A stretch of DNA of 64,000 bases, taken from assembly GCF_003201605.1 (NCBI RefSeq), contig NZ_QJJR01000011.1, forward strand, positions 1-64,000. Reading direction: 5' to 3'. This document shows positions 61,946-64,000 of the stretch, one piece after another. The position numbers and the translations under genes were made by a program. Source of the DNA: Streptohalobacillus salinus (GTDB lineage Bacteria; Bacillota; Bacilli; Bacillales; Amphibacillaceae). The stretch's first letter is position 1. Each line of letters begins with the position of its first letter. The notes under the pieces were generated by a model, which saw only the letters and a program-made list of their open reading frames with translations, had not been told where the DNA came from and did not search any database.

Positions 61946-63367
61946 TTATTTTTCTAACCATTCGGTATGGAAGATACCTTCTTTATCAAGACGTTGGTAC
62001 GTATGAGCACCAAAATAATCTCGCTGTGCTTGAATTAAGTTAGCTGGTAAGGTTTCCGTGCGATAACTGTCATAATAAGCGAGAGCACTCGCAAAACCTG
62101 GTACCGGGATCCCACGTTCCATTGCAATTGACAGTACTTTACGCAATGATGTTTGATATTCTTCAACAATACCTTTGAAGTAATCATCGAGCATAAGGTT
62201 TGCAATTGCTTTGTCACGGTCATAAGCTTCCTTGATTTTTTGTAAGAACTGCGCCCGGATGATACAACCGCCGCGCCAAATCATCGCTATTTCACCAAAG
62301 TCAAGATTCCAATCATACTCTTCAGAAGCAGTGCGCATTTGTGCAAAACCTTGAGCATATGATGTAATCTTACTCATGTATAACGCTTGGCGAATCGCTT
62401 CAACTAGTTCATCTTTATCACCCTCGTACGGTGTATCTTGCGCACTAGGACCTGATAAAATTTTACTTGCTTTAACCCGCTCATCTTTAAGAGCAGAAAT
62501 GAAACGAGCAAAAACTGATTCAGTGATGACTGGTAAAGGAATACCTAAATCTAAAGCACTTTGACTTGTCCATTTACCGGTTCCCTTTTGACCTGCGGTA
62601 TCGAGAATAACATCCACCATCGGCTTACCTGTTTCATCATCTTTTTTCTTAAAGATATCTGTTGTAATCTCAATAAGGTATGAATCAAGTTCACCTTGAT
62701 TCCAGTCTTTAAAGACCTCGTGTAATTCTTCTGCTGATAGTCCTAAAATATTCTTCATCATAAAGTAAGCTTCACTGATTAATTGCATATCACCATATTC
62801 GATTCCATTATGCACCATTTTCACATAGTGACCAGCGCCGTTTGGTCCAATATAAGTGACACAAGAATCACCATCTACTTTCGCAGAAATAGCTTCTAAA
62901 ATAGGCGCAACGTGATCATACGCTTCTTTTTGTCCACCTGGCATAATTGAAGGCCCTTTAAGCGCACCTTCTTCACCACCAGATACACCTGTACCAATAA
63001 AGTGAATGCCAGATTCATCAAGTTCTTTATTACGACGAATCGTATCTTGGAAGAATGTGTTACCCCCATCAATAATAATATCACCATCATCTAATAATGG
63101 GCGAAGTTTACCAATCGTAGCATCTGTTGCTTTACCTGCTTGAACCATTAACATGATCTTACGTGGTTTTTCTAGTGAATCAACAAACTCTTCAATTGTT
63201 TCTGCACCGTAAAAGTTCTTCCCTTTTGCTTCATCTGCCATAAAGTTCTCTGTTTTTTTATACGTCCGGTTAAAAACAGAAACGCTATAACCACGACTCT
63301 CTACATTTAAGGCTAGATTTTTACCCATGACCGCAAGGCCAATAACACCAAAGTTTTGTTTTGTCAT
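61946..63367 (-). CDS. gndA: 6-phosphogluconate dehydrogenase, decarboxylating
   Basis: A 473-aa enzyme oxidising 6-phosphogluconate to ribulose-5-phosphate with NADP+. Signatures are [12 protein letters not shown] at the N-terminus, [31 protein letters not shown], and the catalytic Lys region [14 protein letters not shown]. The length matches the long GndA-type enzymes. GGAG lies ahead of the ATG. Convergent with zwf. Confidence 0.96.
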   Translation of the reverse strand: MTKQNFGVIGLAVMGKNLALNVESRGYSVSVFNRTYKKTENFMADEAKGKNFYGAETIEEFVDSLEKPRKIMLMVQAGKATDATIGKLRPLLDDGDIIIDGGNTFFQDTIRRNKELDESGIHFIGTGVSGGEEGALKGPSIMPGGQKEAYDHVAPILEAISAKVDGDSCVTYIGPNGAGHYVKMVHNGIEYGDMQLISEAYFMMKNILGLSAEELHEVFKDWNQGELDSYLIEITTDIFKKKDDETGKPMVDVILDTAGQKGTGKWTSQSALDLGIPLPVITESVFARFISALKDERVKASKILSGPSAQDTPYEGDKDELVEAIRQALYMSKITSYAQGFAQMRTASEEYDWNLDFGEIAMIWRGGCIIRAQFLQKIKEAYDRDKAIANLMLDDYFKGIVEEYQTSLRKVLSIAMERGIPVPGFASALAYYDSYRTETLPANLIQAQRDYFGAHTYQRLDKEGIFHTEWLEK

Positions 63368-63482
63368 TATTTTAGCTCCTTTATCTATGTAATTCTAATT
63401 CTATCATACGTGGAATTCAGTAAATGCGCAAACATTCTACCTTTACACGTTTCCCCCACTCTACTAACTTATAACAGAAAAG

Positions 63483-63527
63483 TGTGAGATGCAAATGAAT
63501 TTTTTAAAAATTCATTTTTTTCTCACA
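63483..63527 (-). terminator. Terminator of the partial hydrolase gene
   Basis: Arms TGTGAG / CTCACA with an inner AATGAATTTTT / AAAATTCATT region; lies about 65 bp past the stop at 63592. Confidence 0.55.
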
Positions 63528-63591
63528 TTAATCATGCCAGCGACAGTCGCGAATCCCATTGCTTTATGAACTTAACATTATAAGCCGAGTA

Positions 63592-64000
63592 CTAATCTTT
63601 GAGTATTTTCTCAATTGCTTTAGCAGCACCATCTTGATCATAACTATCAGTAATATAATCTGCCATAGCCTTCACCGCTTCTTGAGCATTTCCCATCGCT
63701 ACACCAAAACCAGCAGATTGAATCATTGAGTAATCATTCATACTATCACCCATCGCCATTACCATCGATACATCAATCCCACGCTCATCCAACAAGTATT
63801 GAATAGCCGCTTGTTTGTGTGTACCTTTTCGATTGAGTTCAATATTTGTTTCGCTTGAATTTGTAACTTCTAACGTTTCAAATGCGGTAAAGAAATCAGT
63901 CAATTCCATCCGCTTTCTATCATCTGTAATATCGAATCCAAATTTAATCCATTCATGTGATTGATAATCTCCAGGTAACGCACGTTGGTACACAGCCTGA
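63592..64000 (-). CDS. Cof-type HAD-IIB hydrolase, C-terminal part (cut by window edge)
   Basis: Only the last 136 or so codons are in the window; the frame is open through 64000. The C-terminal HAD core is clear: HKQAAIQYLLDERGI with the conserved lysine and MAMGDSMNDYSMIQSAGFGVAMGNA with the motif III/IV aspartates. Cof-type members dephosphorylate sugar phosphates or similar compounds. An internal GTG at 63993 is not a likely true start. Confidence 0.88.
   Translation of the reverse strand, partial: QAVYQRALPGDYQSHEWIKFGFDITDDRKRMELTDFFTAFETLEVTNSSETNIELNRKGTHKQAAIQYLLDERGIDVSMVMAMGDSMNDYSMIQSAGFGVAMGNAQEAVKAMADYITDSYDQDGAAKAIEKILKD

Noticed and set aside
1-64000. CRISPR arrays, prophage or conjugative modules
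   Set aside because: No regularly spaced direct repeats, cas genes, integrases, capsid or relaxase genes were seen; nearly all genes have ordinary Bacillaceae counterparts.

Overview
The window is chromosomal DNA from a low-GC Gram-positive of the Bacillaceae. I infer a relative of halophilic or alkaliphilic genera such as Amphibacillus, Halolactibacillus or Gracilibacillus; the genus cannot be fixed from sequence reading alone. The reasons are AT-rich intergenic DNA, strong purine-rich ribosome binding sites, frequent TTG starts, and gene neighbourhoods matching Bacillus subtilis (rrnD-ygxA-perR-bcp-gsaB-ygaE-ygaC; mutY-yfhP-recX; sppA-yteJ; yfkC/yfkF/yfkH/yfkI/yfkJ; zwf/gnd). No intact prophage, insertion sequence or CRISPR array is present.

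Layout. 1-330: tandem consensus promoters and leader of an rRNA operon that runs leftward out of the window. 330-11200: stress and housekeeping genes (ygxA, perR, cobalamin adenosyltransferase, bcp, gsaB, mutY, recX). 11600-13700: small regulators, including a SufR-like Cys-rich repressor divergent from a YuzB-like protein. 13700-18500: a chemoreceptor, then a PilZ protein and a FapA-type DUF342 protein whose mRNA leader carries a cyclic-di-GMP-I riboswitch and terminator. 18700-22600: a class I ribonucleotide reductase operon behind paired NrdR boxes, ending in a flavodoxin. 22700-31500: ABC exporter, sppA-yteJ, Fur-controlled feoAB plus a Cys-rich Feo partner, a luciferase-like monooxygenase and a lipoprotein. 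31860: tRNA-Ala(GGC). 32000-34870: an ArsR/SdpI/ABC exporter operon. 34900-43400: dimethylargininase-like enzyme, membrane protein, CtsR-controlled clpE, and a ppx-ppk polyphosphate pair. 43600-54000: transporters (YuiF, MscS, MFS, amino-acid ABC, ZosA-like P-type ATPase) and the yfkH-I-J group. 54100-64000: GGDEF-EAL protein, plsC, mreBH, EIIA, yutF, convergent zwf and gnd, and a partial Cof-type hydrolase.

How it fits together. Several regulons can be read from DNA motifs: PerR boxes at perR and zosA, a Fur box at feoA, NrdR boxes at nrdE, two CtsR boxes at clpE, a LexA-like box at recX, and palindromic operators at the sufR-like and sdpR-like genes. Cyclic-di-GMP parts (riboswitch, PilZ, FapA, GGDEF-EAL) recur in the window. 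No wholly new system is evident. The least ordinary items are the riboswitch-fapA-pilZ unit, the ribonucleotide reductase operon carrying a flavodoxin instead of a typical NrdI, the combined sdpRI-yxlEFG operon, and the histidine-rich N-terminus on PerR.
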